A DNA stretch of 64,000 nt from JAIQFL01 sp035295745 (lineage in GTDB: Bacteria > Acidobacteriota > Terriglobia > Bryobacterales > Bryobacteraceae), in contig DATGIL010000089.1 in NCBI GenBank assembly GCA_035295745.1, forward strand, positions 20,038 to 84,037. Direction: 5' to 3'. The notes beneath the pieces are model-generated. The model was given only the letters and a program-made list of their open reading frames with translations, was not told where the DNA came from and did no database searches. The position numbers and the translations under genes are program-made. Shown here one piece after another: positions 51,921 through 60,714 of the stretch; position 1 is the stretch's first letter, and each line of letters opens with the position of its first letter.

Positions 51921-52266
51921 GGCGTGGCGAGTTTGCGAGCTTCCGCGCTGATTTTCGTGAGACCGGACTCCTTGTTCCTAAACTACGGGTTGGCATTTTA
52001 TGCGTAAGCCATTTTGGGCCTCTTTGCTGGTAGCCACCGTCAAAGACGTACCGAACGGAGTTAGGCGTGAGCAGTCGCTTGATCGCTTTGAGACGCAGCT
52101 GTAATTGGGACTCACTAGAGAGATTCAGGGTTATCGGAGCGTTAAGTCTACATATCGCCGGATCGGTGCACTCCATTACGGCGCGAACCGCCTCGACAGG
52201 GGAAGAGCACTTTCGGTATCGGACCCGCGTCTCGTTCATGTGCTCTCGGTGTCTTTCAGCGTCCTC
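51921..52266. other. Uncertain coding region
   Basis: A minus-strand frame opening at 52239 (NETRVRYRKCSSPVEAVRA, LSSESQLQLRLKAIKRLL, NSVRYVFDGGYQQRG) looks coding for about its first 80 residues, then runs on in a random-looking frame to 51634. It may be a second small gene or a broken one. Not recognised. Confidence 0.3.
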
Positions 52267-53572
52267 TTAGCGCAGGGGGAATTCGACGAATTTTCCGGCG
52301 CAGGCGTTCGCCGGAGCGTTGCCGTTCTTGCCCACCTTCAGATCGGTATTCACCGTCGAAACTTGCGGCTGGGGGTCCAGAAAGACCACATTATCGAACT
52401 CGATTCCCAGGTGATGATCGGCGTCGAGACCCTGCATCGTCACGCGTCCCCCATCTTCGACGCGCACGTTCCGCAGCAGAATGTCGCGATAGACCGGCAG
52501 CTTGTCCCCGCTGGCGCCTTTGGCATTGGTGTCGCTATAGGTGGTCTCGAACCAAATGGGCCTCTGCGTCTGGCGGATGCACACGTCCTCGTAGGTCACG
52601 CCTTTGACCAGACCGCCGCGGGTGTTGTTGCTCTTGATGTGGATGCCGGCATCTGCGCCATCGACGGAGAGGTCGTTTATGAAGATGTCGCTCGCTCCGC
52701 CGTCGGTTTCGCTGCCTATTGCGATCCCCATGCCGGCGAAGAAGTGATTGTGCAGGATGCTCATATGCGTCGTTGGTGGTCCGACGCCGGCCTTGATGGC
52801 GATGTGATCGTCACCTGTGTAGATGTAGCAGTGCGCGATGGTGACGTTGGTGGCGTTGATAGGGTCGATGCCATCCGTGTTGCGTGCACGCTGCGGGCGC
52901 CCAGATCTTCACACCCCAGGCGGTGAATCCGGCGCCGAGGCTGTAGGCGACGAAGAACATCGGCGAGTTCAGCAGGGAAATGCGATAGAGCGTGAAGTTG
53001 TCGCTTTGCGTAATCTGAATGAGACGCGGGTTCTGCTGGCTGCCGCCGGCGCGGGCGCGGTGAGCCAGGTCCCACCACGTGATGTTCTGGCCGAGCATAG
53101 TTTCGCCGCCGCGCCCATCGATGATGCCATCGCCCATGATGCCGGAACCGGGTGCGTTCTCGGCGCTGATGAACGGTGCGCAGGCGCGCTTGCCGTCGGT
53201 AGTGATGGAGCCGCAGGCTCCTGGAATGCGGTCGTAATCGCGCGGGTTGCGCGAGGCATAAAGGTAGGCGCCGCGATCGACCACCAGCACGACGCCTTTG
53301 CGCAACTGCAACGGGCCAGAGAGAAAGGCGTCGGTGCGGTAGGCAGCACGCTGCAGCACGACGGCTTGTCCGGCGGGGCAATGGTCGATGGCGTCCTGGA
53401 TACGAGCGGTATCGGGCTTGCCCTCGTCGCCAGCATAGATGGAGGCGCCGACACGGTTCAGCATGGCCCGGAGCAAGGTGCATGGCGGAGGGATGACAGG
53501 CTCGGTGACTTTGCGCGTGTCCTGAGACAGGGCGGGTAGGAACGCGAGAAGGACGACAAGAAGTAGCCGCAT
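52267..53572 (-). pseudogene. GH28 polygalacturonase-like protein, frameshifted
   Basis: Frame 1 (53572 down to about 52900) gives a signal peptide (LLLVVLLAFLPALSQ) and the N-terminal half of a GH28 beta-helix (DAIDHCPAGQAVVL, MGDGIIDGRGG, ITWWDLAHRAR). After GVKIWAP the family pattern continues in another frame: RNTDGIDPINATNVTIAHC and YTGDDHIAIKAG hold the catalytic NTD and DD aspartates, then NHFFAGMG and IHIKSNNTRGG (RIK-like site). An extra C in a CCC run at 52895-52897 explains the shift; without it the gene encodes 434 residues, a normal GH28 size. It is either a recent pseudogene or an assembly error in a real secreted pectin hydrolase. Confidence 0.85.
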
Positions 53573-53898
53573 GCGTATAGGGTAGCGTCATCACTCCCAA
53601 GTTGGCCGAACAGAGACGGTTGGCCGTGGGCGGCGCAGTTACAGCTTCCGAGTCGGCCGCCAACCGGCAGCCGAGATCCAGACCTGCCCTGCACGGCGTC
53701 ACCGGCTTATATCGGTAGTTTATTCGACTGGCAGGCCCATAGCCCGTCGCATCAAAGCCGCCCGGAGTTCGCTCATAGTCGCACAAACGCCCGCCGCCCC
53801 ATCGCTTCCGCAAGGCTCTCGTTACCTTCTCGGACGAATCCGTGGCTGGCGAGCAATTGCGCAAGCTGCGTTGCCGGTGAAGGACACGGAGGGGGCGA
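53573..53898. other. Intergenic, no supported gene
   Basis: About 325 bases upstream of the GH28 gene. A long minus-strand frame crosses it, but it is an Arg/Ser-rich shadow of the GH28 gene. No promoter was recognised. Confidence 0.35.
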
Positions 53899-54180
53899 TT
53901 GTTTCCACGCCGGTGTTTGCTCCAAGCGTTCGAGTCGCCGCCTGAGGATGCGCAGCTTACCGCAGGCAATCGGTCATGGAGTTTTAACCGGACTGCGGCC
54001 CGCCCGACAGATGCGGCCACGACCGGAGCCCGCCTCATTGAAGCCGTTGCGTATCTGGAAGGAATCGAGTTTGCCAGCGGGACGATCGAGCTTGATGTTT
54101 GAGGTAAGCCCGTTCAGCAGAGCTTTAGGCGTCGCATTCCACGGCGTCGATGGAGTTTGCTCGGAGTTCTGCAAATCGAT
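53899..54180 (+). pseudogene. Remnant of DUF1080-like (LamG-fold) protein
   Basis: In one frame ARLIEAVAYLEGIEFASGTI and ELDV are followed by TGA, then GKPVQQSF; after a frameshift GVAFHGVDG. Joined, this resembles the segment F-x-x-GTIE-x-D-x-x-GK-x-x-x-QQSF-x-G-x-AFHG of DUF1080/concanavalin-like proteins. Only a fragment of 60-70 residues survives, with at least one stop and one shift. Confidence 0.4.
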
Positions 54181-54302
54181 CACACGCCTCGCCGAAAATC
54201 TCCTCCGCATCTCCTCAATCACTTACAGGCTCCAATTTCAGACTCCATCCCCCTCGCCTGCTACCCCTGGTAGATGAGCACCGCCAGACAAATCGCCGCC
54301 AC

Positions 54303-54899
54303 ATGACCCAAAAATCCACCGGCGCCCGCTCCGCCCAAGCCCAGGCTGCCTCCAGTGCCAAACCCTTCAAAACCGGCATATGTGCCCGGTCCCATGTCAT
54401 CGCCGGCGAAGATCCCGCCGAACTCCGTGCCCTTGCCGATAGCTACTTCCTCCGCCGGGAACCCGCCACTCCGGATTACTCCCTCCTCTTCGCCACCCTC
54501 GTCGATGCCGAGTGGCTCCTGCGCCGCTATGCCCTCGTCGACGCCAAACTCTGGGATTACAAGGGTGCCGACGCCTGCGTGTGCGACATCCGCAACCGCA
54601 AAGGCCTGAATTTCATTCGCTGCCGTGAATACCTCCCTCTCCGCCAGCGCCGCATCGATTCCGCCCAGCATCGCCCCTCAACCCACCTCCGCGCCGTCGC
54701 CGATTCTCCGTCCGAAGCCAAACCCAATTCCGCGCAACCCCAATCCGCTCAACCGAAAATTGGGTTCGTTCCTTCATTTTTGCCGGCCCCGCGTTTCGGT
54801 AGCCCCAAGTCCGCGCAGGCGGCCGTCCCGAGAACCGTTAGCCCCGTCAGCCGGTACGTCATTGTTGGGCTGTCGTGCTACGGTGAGGATGGAACTGCC
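54303..54899 (+). pseudogene. Remnant hypothetical protein, open into ABC gene
   Basis: The frame MTQKSTGARSAQAQAASSAK, ICARSHVIAGEDPAELRAL and FATLVDAEWLLRRYALVDAK is typical of a small protein family with a Gly/Ala/Lys-rich start that is common in this phylum (family recalled, not searched). A Pro/Ser/Gln-rich tail (AKPNSAQPQSAQPKIGFVPS) follows. No stop separates it from the ABC ATPase at 54900, so the frame reads straight through. It is most likely a degenerate gene that lost its stop; a true fusion is unlikely because the ABC domain has its own normal start. Confidence 0.4.
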
Positions 54900-55904
54900 A
54901 TGACTAAGGGCGTCAGTGCCACTTGGCTGAACAGCCTCAGCGATGACCAGCCCACTGCATCGTCCGCCGCGGCGATTTCCGTAGCGGGCTTATGGAAACG
55001 GTATGGTACGACTTCGGCGGTTTGCGACGTCAGTTTCGAGGTGGGCGCGGGCCAAATCTTCGGACTCCTGGGAGCGAACGGCGCCGGCAAAACCACCACC
55101 CTCGAATGCATCCTCGGATTGCGCCAGCCTGATGGCGGTTCGATTCACATCAACGGGCTGGATATTCGGATTCATGCGGCCCAGGCGAAGCGGCTCATAG
55201 GCGCTCAACTCCAGGCGGCCACCCTGCAGGACAGGATTACTCCGCGCCAAGCCCTGGATCTCTTCGGCTCGTTCTACTCTGAGTCATTTGGCAGCGGCGA
55301 CCTCCTCACGCGTTTTGACCTGGAGGCCAAAGCCGATGTCCCTTTCGCAACACTCTCGGGAGGTCTGCGGCAACGTCTGTTTCTGGCATTGGCGCTCGTC
55401 AACCGGCCCACTCTGCTGGTGCTCGACGAGCCCAGCGCCGGTCTGGATCCGCAAACCCGCCGCAAACTGCGCCGCCTCATCGGCGAGATGCGGTCGGATG
55501 GCAGGACGGTCCTCCTCAGTACTCATGATCTCCAGGAAGCCCACGAGCTATGCGACCGCATAGCGATCATGGATAGCGGGCGGATCGTAGCCGGCGGGTC
55601 GCCCGCTGAACTGATCGGCCGGTCGCAATCGCCGTCGCGGGTGATCGTGCGAACGGCCCCTTGTCTGGCGAGCGCCGTTGTGGATGCCCTGCCCGGCGTA
55701 ATGCACGCTGCTCTTGGCGAACGTGCGTGGATTCTGGAAACTCGCGCTCCGGCTCGTTTACTGGCCGAACTGGCGCGGTGCATAGAGGAAGTGGGCGCCC
55801 GGTTGCTCGAAGTCGAGTTGCGGGGACCCTCGCTCGAGGACGTCTTTATCGAACTCACGGGCCGCCCCTGGTCTGCCCTAGAACCGCGGGAAGAGACCTC
55901 GTGA
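54900..55904 (+). CDS. ABC transporter ATP-binding protein
   Basis: A 334-residue ABC ATPase of the CcmA/NosF-like type. Walker A GANGAGKTT, signature LSGGLRQRL, Walker B LLVLDEPSAGLDP, switch STHDLQEAHEL, then a C-terminal extension of about 100 residues (SPSRVIVRTAPCLASAVVDA, LEDVFIELTGRPW). The open frame extends upstream, but ATG at 54900 gives a normal start. GTG of the permease overlaps the stop by four bases. It is the first gene of a five-gene operon; substrate unknown. Confidence 0.93.
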   Translation: MTKGVSATWLNSLSDDQPTASSAAAISVAGLWKRYGTTSAVCDVSFEVGAGQIFGLLGANGAGKTTTLECILGLRQPDGGSIHINGLDIRIHAAQAKRLIGAQLQAATLQDRITPRQALDLFGSFYSESFGSGDLLTRFDLEAKADVPFATLSGGLRQRLFLALALVNRPTLLVLDEPSAGLDPQTRRKLRRLIGEMRSDGRTVLLSTHDLQEAHELCDRIAIMDSGRIVAGGSPAELIGRSQSPSRVIVRTAPCLASAVVDALPGVMHAALGERAWILETRAPARLLAELARCIEEVGARLLEVELRGPSLEDVFIELTGRPWSALEPREETS

Positions 55905-57226
55905 CCGCCCCCCCGAACTTGAATGGCTGGATCCGGCATTTGCTCCTCACCATTGCTTTGAATTTCGCAAACCCACAAGCAATCGTGTACGGGTATCTGG
56001 TGCCCGTATTCTTCCTGGTGGCCTTTGGAAGCCTGTTCCGGACCGATTCTCCGCCGTTGCAGGCGCATATGGGCCAAATCCTCACCATCACCATCCTTGG
56101 TGGAGCATGCTTTGGACTTCCGACCGCTCTGGTCTCCGAACGCGAGCAGGGTATCTGGCAGCGTTACCGGTTATTGCCGATCCCGGTAGCGTGGTTGGTG
56201 GTAAGCGTCATGATCGCGCGGGTGCTGATTGTCGCTTCTGCCGTTCTGATTCAAATCGCCCTGGCCCGCACAGTTTATGGCACGCCTCTCCCGACCCACT
56301 CCGGAATCGCGGTACTGGCATTCTTCTTTGTGACCGCAGCCTTTCTTGCACTGGGGCTCTTGATCGCGGCGTTGGCCGACACCGTACCCGCGGTCCAGGC
56401 GCTTGGCCAGGGCATCTTCCTCCCCATGATCCTCATCGGCGGGGTTGGAGTGCCGTTGGCGGCCCTCCCGGATTGGACCCAGCATGTCGCCGGCTTTATG
56501 CCGGGGCGTTACGCCGTTGAGGTTCTGCAACCCTGCTTCGATGCGCGCGATGGGCTTCCTGGTGTCGGCTTCCGGCTGGGGGCCTTGGGCGTGATTGGCT
56601 TGGCGGCGGGCTTTGCCGCAATCCGGCTCTTCCGCTGGGAAGCAGGCGCGCGAATCGGCCGTCCCGCGCGCCTGTGGGTCTCCGCCGCCTTGGCCGCATG
56701 GATATCGGTAGGTGCTGCCGCGTGGCAAACCGGCCGGCTCAAACCCGTTTTGCACGAATCGCCGGTATGGGCGAACATCACGGAGGCGCAAATCGCGGAA
56801 ATCGGGTTTGACGGTCTCCCGGGCGACCACGATCTGGTCGCACCTATTGCCTCTCCCACTCTTGACCCGGCAGTGGACCAGGAATTTGTCGCCAAACTGC
56901 GCCTCTGGCCGCAGGGAAGACTCGACGACTCAGGACAGAGCATCCGCAATCTTGTGGGCGTTGCCGCGGTGGCTGACCTTTGCGCCGATGCGCGGGAGTC
57001 GGAGATTGCCCGGTTGGTGTTTCTCCAGATCAGCACCGCGTTTGAGCCCGCCCAGGCGCGCCAAGCTCTTGCCTGGATCATCCTCAGTCCCGAAGATGGC
57101 CAGGCGGTCACCAAGGCTCCCGAGTTGGGCCTCTTCCGTCATCCTCCTGAACGGCTCGTCCGCCAGCGCAGCGTCCTGTACGCAGAAAAGTATCTCGGCC
57201 GATTGCTCGGGAAGATCTCGGACTAA
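55901..57226 (+). CDS. ABC-2 type permease with C-terminal soluble extension
   Basis: A 441-residue permease starting at GTG 55901. The first 255 residues are an ABC-2 (NosY/YadH-like) membrane domain with six hydrophobic segments (IVYGYLVPVFFLVAFGSLF, VSEREQGIWQRYRLLPIP, GQGIFLPMILIGGVGVPL). A further membrane helix (LWVSAALAAWISVGAAAW) leads into about 165 soluble residues (DDSGQSIRNLVGVAAVADLC, REWIARLVFLQIS-like helices, ending KYLGRLLGKISD), probably periplasmic or at the membrane surface. This tail is not part of the usual family. It pairs with the ATPase to move an unknown substrate. Confidence 0.85.
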   Translation: MTAPPNLNGWIRHLLLTIALNFANPQAIVYGYLVPVFFLVAFGSLFRTDSPPLQAHMGQILTITILGGACFGLPTALVSEREQGIWQRYRLLPIPVAWLVVSVMIARVLIVASAVLIQIALARTVYGTPLPTHSGIAVLAFFFVTAAFLALGLLIAALADTVPAVQALGQGIFLPMILIGGVGVPLAALPDWTQHVAGFMPGRYAVEVLQPCFDARDGLPGVGFRLGALGVIGLAAGFAAIRLFRWEAGARIGRPARLWVSAALAAWISVGAAAWQTGRLKPVLHESPVWANITEAQIAEIGFDGLPGDHDLVAPIASPTLDPAVDQEFVAKLRLWPQGRLDDSGQSIRNLVGVAAVADLCADARESEIARLVFLQISTAFEPAQARQALAWIILSPEDGQAVTKAPELGLFRHPPERLVRQRSVLYAEKYLGRLLGKISD

Positions 57227-57316
57227 TGAGATAATGTAAGGAGGCGCTCTCCTCGCGGTAAACCCGAGACGTCGATCTGCGGGCTTCAGTCTGGCTGTGA
57301 TCGATTTGAAGGGTTG

Positions 57317-59305
57317 ATGCTGAGAATGGTACTTCGTGTTGTTGCCCCGGCGCCGGTACGAGATGTTCCGCCGCAGCGTTCCGCTCCTCCGGAATCCGGC
57401 AATCCTGCGATTCGGCGCCTCCAGGCGCTGCTGATTCTGATTTTTGGTGCGGCGCTCCCCGCCGTGTTCGCCGCCATTTCGGCACATCCTCCGCGGACAC
57501 GAGACATCCACATCGAGGCCTATCGCTACGGTTTCAGTCCCTCGCGCATCCAGGTCAATCGCGGAGATCGCTTGCGGCTCACCTTTTCCACCCGCGATAC
57601 CGGCCAGAGCTTTTTCCTACAGGATTACGATCTTCACGTCTCCATTACACCCGGCAATAAGCTGGTGTCGGTTCAGCGGCTCTCGCGCCCCGACGATCCC
57701 CCAGAACTGATGGAAACAGTGGAAATTGTGGCGGGACTTCCAGGATGGCAGGGCCGCCTGATCTCTAAATCGCAGTTTCGCAATCATACATACAATGGCC
57801 CGTTACACGGAACTGAGCGGGGGGAACTGATCGTAAGTCCCAATTTCCTGCTGTACGGAGCCCTCGGCTTGTTGGCCGCGATTCCGTTGGCTGGGTGGAT
57901 CATGGCGGGCCTCCGACCCACAGACGGCTCCCGGAGCCGCCCGATCAACCTGTTCAGACTCTTCCCCTGGCTGAAGCAGACAGTAAAAGCGCCTACCTTT
58001 CAATTCAATCTTGCTCTCCCGATGCTGGGCGTGTTCTGGTTTGTCGTCCTGGCAGGTCTGTTGGGCACCAAGGTTTCGGGGCGAAACGCGGGTCCCATGA
58101 TCGTATGGGTCCTCTGGCTCTCGGCCCTGATCGTCCTGCTGGTCCCCATCGGCGGAAGGATTTGGTGCACGGTTTGTCCTCTGCCTCTGCTGGGAGAATG
58201 GCTACAGCGGCTCCGGCTTGCCCGGAATCCGGACGGCTGGAACAGCCAATCCCCTCGATGGCCCGCCTGGTTGCGCACCGCCTGGCCGCGCGTGGTGCTT
58301 TTTCTGCTCTTAGGGACCTTCAGCACCACCCTGGTCGCACTGCCTCCCGCAACCAGTTGGATGCTGATCGGCCTTGTCTTCCTGGCCATCGTGGTTTCGT
58401 TCTTATCGGAAGATCGGAGTTTTTGCCGGTACCTTTGCCCGATTAATGGGTACATCAGCATTTACTCCACGACTGGGCGCCTCGCCGTGCGGTCCGTCTC
58501 TTCCCAAAAATGCGCCACCTGCGAGGAACATTTTTGTCTGACCGGCAGTGTCCACGGATGGGGCTGTCCTTACGGGCTTTGCGTGGGCGAAATGAATCGG
58601 AACAACGATTGTGGAGTTTGCATGGAATGCGTGAAGACCTGCGCCTACGACAATGTCGCGCTCTTCTGGCGCAAAACCGGCTGGGATCAGGACATCGCCA
58701 GCTACGGCGAGGCATTGCAGGTGATCGTGATGTTTGCCCTGGCCTGTCTGTACTCCATCGTGAATTTGGGCGCCTGGGACCGGATTCGGTCGTGGATCGA
58801 TATCGTGGACCAGCGGAATTGGGGAACGTTTTGGCTTTACGCCACGGTGGTGTGGGTGATGTGTCTGGGCGTTCTGCCGCTCCTGTGGTACGCGCTGGCG
58901 CGAGCCGGAATCGCCCTTAGTGGATCCGCGGTGCCGCCGGGCGCTCAGTTTCGGACAACCAGCGCGGCGCTAATACCTTTGGGAATGGCCTGCTGGATAA
59001 CCTTTGCCCTCGCGACCTTGCTCTCCATGATGACCTTCCTGCTGCAGAGCCTGTCGGATCCGTTCAACTGGGGGTGGAATCTTCTGGGTATGGCGGGTAG
59101 CCGCTGGCACATCATCTGGTCGCCAGCCATCCCATGGCTGCAGGTAGCTTGTGTTCTCACGGGCGCCGCTTATGCGATGCGCACGCTCTATCGTTGCTGG
59201 CTTGGTGCCGCGTCCGAACGGCGCCGGGCAATCCTGGGATCGCTGCCGCTCGGGTCGTTCCTCTGGATGGCTGCCGCCGGTATGATCTTCTTTTTCGCCG
59301 GGTAA
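57317..59305 (+). CDS. Cupredoxin-fused polytopic 4Fe-4S membrane protein (NosR/NapH-like)
   Basis: A 662-residue membrane protein. After an N-terminal helix comes a COX2/NosZ-type cupredoxin fold (about residues 70-170: YRYGFSPSRIQVNRGDRLRL ... GRLISKSQFRNHTYNG ... ERGELIVSP). The copper-binding Cys-x-x-x-Cys loop is replaced by KSQFRNHTYNGPLHG, so a CuA centre is unlikely. The rest resembles NosR/NapH/CcoG: several helices, two cytoplasmic motifs WCTVCPLP (near 283) and FCRYLCPING (near 368), then ferredoxin-like clusters CATCEEHFC, WGCPYGLC and DCGVCMECVKTC (about 398-444). It probably passes electrons across the membrane. ATG at 57317 follows GAAGGG. Its operon partners suggest a Nos-like maturation or reduction system. 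Confidence 0.85.
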   Translation: MLRMVLRVVAPAPVRDVPPQRSAPPESGNPAIRRLQALLILIFGAALPAVFAAISAHPPRTRDIHIEAYRYGFSPSRIQVNRGDRLRLTFSTRDTGQSFFLQDYDLHVSITPGNKLVSVQRLSRPDDPPELMETVEIVAGLPGWQGRLISKSQFRNHTYNGPLHGTERGELIVSPNFLLYGALGLLAAIPLAGWIMAGLRPTDGSRSRPINLFRLFPWLKQTVKAPTFQFNLALPMLGVFWFVVLAGLLGTKVSGRNAGPMIVWVLWLSALIVLLVPIGGRIWCTVCPLPLLGEWLQRLRLARNPDGWNSQSPRWPAWLRTAWPRVVLFLLLGTFSTTLVALPPATSWMLIGLVFLAIVVSFLSEDRSFCRYLCPINGYISIYSTTGRLAVRSVSSQKCATCEEHFCLTGSVHGWGCPYGLCVGEMNRNNDCGVCMECVKTCAYDNVALFWRKTGWDQDIASYGEALQVIVMFALACLYSIVNLGAWDRIRSWIDIVDQRNWGTFWLYATVVWVMCLGVLPLLWYALARAGIALSGSAVPPGAQFRTTSAALIPLGMACWITFALATLLSMMTFLLQSLSDPFNWGWNLLGMAGSRWHIIWSPAIPWLQVACVLTGAAYAMRTLYRCWLGAASERRRAILGSLPLGSFLWMAAAGMIFFFAG

Positions 59306-59310
59306 GGTAG

Positions 59311-60714
59311 ATGGGAAAGATGAAGAAGGAAAGGCCGAAATCACCCGGCAAAAGACGCTCCTCCGTGCTGCCGGGGCTCCGCATTGCCGCCGTCATGCTG
59401 GGAGTCCCTTTGCTGGTCCTCTTCTACCAGGCCAACCATTCCGGCCTCTCCATGTCACAGATATTCGAGCATATTTTCAAAGGCGCCCGCCCGGCGGATA
59501 AAGAAGAGGGCCCGGCGAAAGTTGTGCACGGGACCAAGATCGATTTTCTCAAACCGATGCCGATCGGATTTCCTTCGATCGATCCTCCTCGCATCGGAAG
59601 CCTGCAGATCGTGGATCTCGATAAGGATGGCCTTCCAGACATTCTCGTTGCGGACATGCTGGCCAATCGCATCGGCTGGATCCGGCAATTTCCTGCCGGT
59701 GTGTATACCGAAAAGTGGATCAGTCCCGTGCTCCCCGCCCCGGCCCATGTCAGCGCCGTCGATATCGACAAAGATGGCGACCTGGATGTGCTGGTCGCTT
59801 GCATGGGTCAACTCTTCCCCAGCAATGACAAGATCGGCTCGGTTGTCATTTTGGAAAACGACGGCAAACAGAACTTCACGCCCCATACTCTCATCGATCA
59901 CATTGCCCGTGTCACCGACGTTCGCGCCGCCGATTTTAACGGCGATGGCCGTCTCGACCTGATCGTGGGCCAATTCGGCTATGACGACGGCGAGACCCGC
60001 TGGATGGAGAATCTCGGCAATTGGCAGTTCCGTTCGCACATCCTGCAGAGCCTCTCGGGAGTGATCCACGCCATTCCCGTGGATATCGACAACGACGGCG
60101 ACATGGATATCGTCACGGTCGTCAGCCAGGAATGGGAGGAAGTCTACGTCTTCGAAAACGATGGACACGGGAATTTCAAATCGCATCTGGTTTGGGGCAG
60201 TACCAACGAAGACTATGGCAGCAGCGGTATCAGGCTAGTCGACCTGAACCAGGACGGACTGGTGGACATCCTGCTCACCAACGGGGACGCCTTTGACTAC
60301 CTGCCGCCGCGCCCGCGGCCCTGGCATAGCGTCCAATGGCTCGAAAACAAGGGCAATTTCAAGTTTGAACATCATCCCATCGGCCTTTTCCCGGGAGCCA
60401 GCGCCGCTGTCGCCGTCGACTTGGACGGTGATGGCGATCTCGATATCGCCGCTGTCAGTTGCTACAACTTCTGGGAGCAGCCGGACTCGCAGAGCATGAT
60501 CTGGTTTGAGAATGACGGCAAAATGAACTTTACGCAGCATGACATCAGCCACTCTCCGACTCATCTCATCAGCCTGGAGGCGGCAGACATGAATGGAGAT
60601 GGAAAGCCTGATCTGGTTTCCGTGCGGATGGACGTTTATCAGCCATTTACCCCTGACGGGCGCGTTGTGCTTTGGCTCAACCACTGGGGTCAAGCGGCAG
60701 GCAAAATACCATGA
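59311..60714 (+). CDS. FG-GAP/VCBS-repeat membrane-anchored protein
   Basis: A 467-residue protein with one N-terminal helix (LRIAAVMLGVPLLVLFYQ), probably a signal anchor, and a beta-propeller of FG-GAP/VCBS repeats. Seven calcium-type motifs are visible: DLDKDGLPD, DIDKDGDLD, DFNGDGRLD, DIDNDGDMD, DLNQDGLVD, DLDGDGDLD and DMNGDGKPD. It should sit in the periplasm. It starts five bases after the Fe-S gene and overlaps the next by four bases (ATGA). FG-GAP propellers bind proteins or polysaccharides; its partner may be the adjacent TPR protein. Confidence 0.88.
   Translation: MGKMKKERPKSPGKRRSSVLPGLRIAAVMLGVPLLVLFYQANHSGLSMSQIFEHIFKGARPADKEEGPAKVVHGTKIDFLKPMPIGFPSIDPPRIGSLQIVDLDKDGLPDILVADMLANRIGWIRQFPAGVYTEKWISPVLPAPAHVSAVDIDKDGDLDVLVACMGQLFPSNDKIGSVVILENDGKQNFTPHTLIDHIARVTDVRAADFNGDGRLDLIVGQFGYDDGETRWMENLGNWQFRSHILQSLSGVIHAIPVDIDNDGDMDIVTVVSQEWEEVYVFENDGHGNFKSHLVWGSTNEDYGSSGIRLVDLNQDGLVDILLTNGDAFDYLPPRPRPWHSVQWLENKGNFKFEHHPIGLFPGASAAVAVDLDGDGDLDIAAVSCYNFWEQPDSQSMIWFENDGKMNFTQHDISHSPTHLISLEAADMNGDGKPDLVSVRMDVYQPFTPDGRVVLWLNHWGQAAGKIP

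Noticed and set aside
52761..54038. 425-residue minus-strand frame
   Set aside because: Arg/Ser/His-rich shadow of the GH28 gene and its upstream region; the GH28 motifs are in the other two frames.
54150..54302. Extended N-terminus of the ABC ATPase frame
   Set aside because: Upstream frame has no coding character before 54303 and ABC ATPases normally start near 54900 in this frame.
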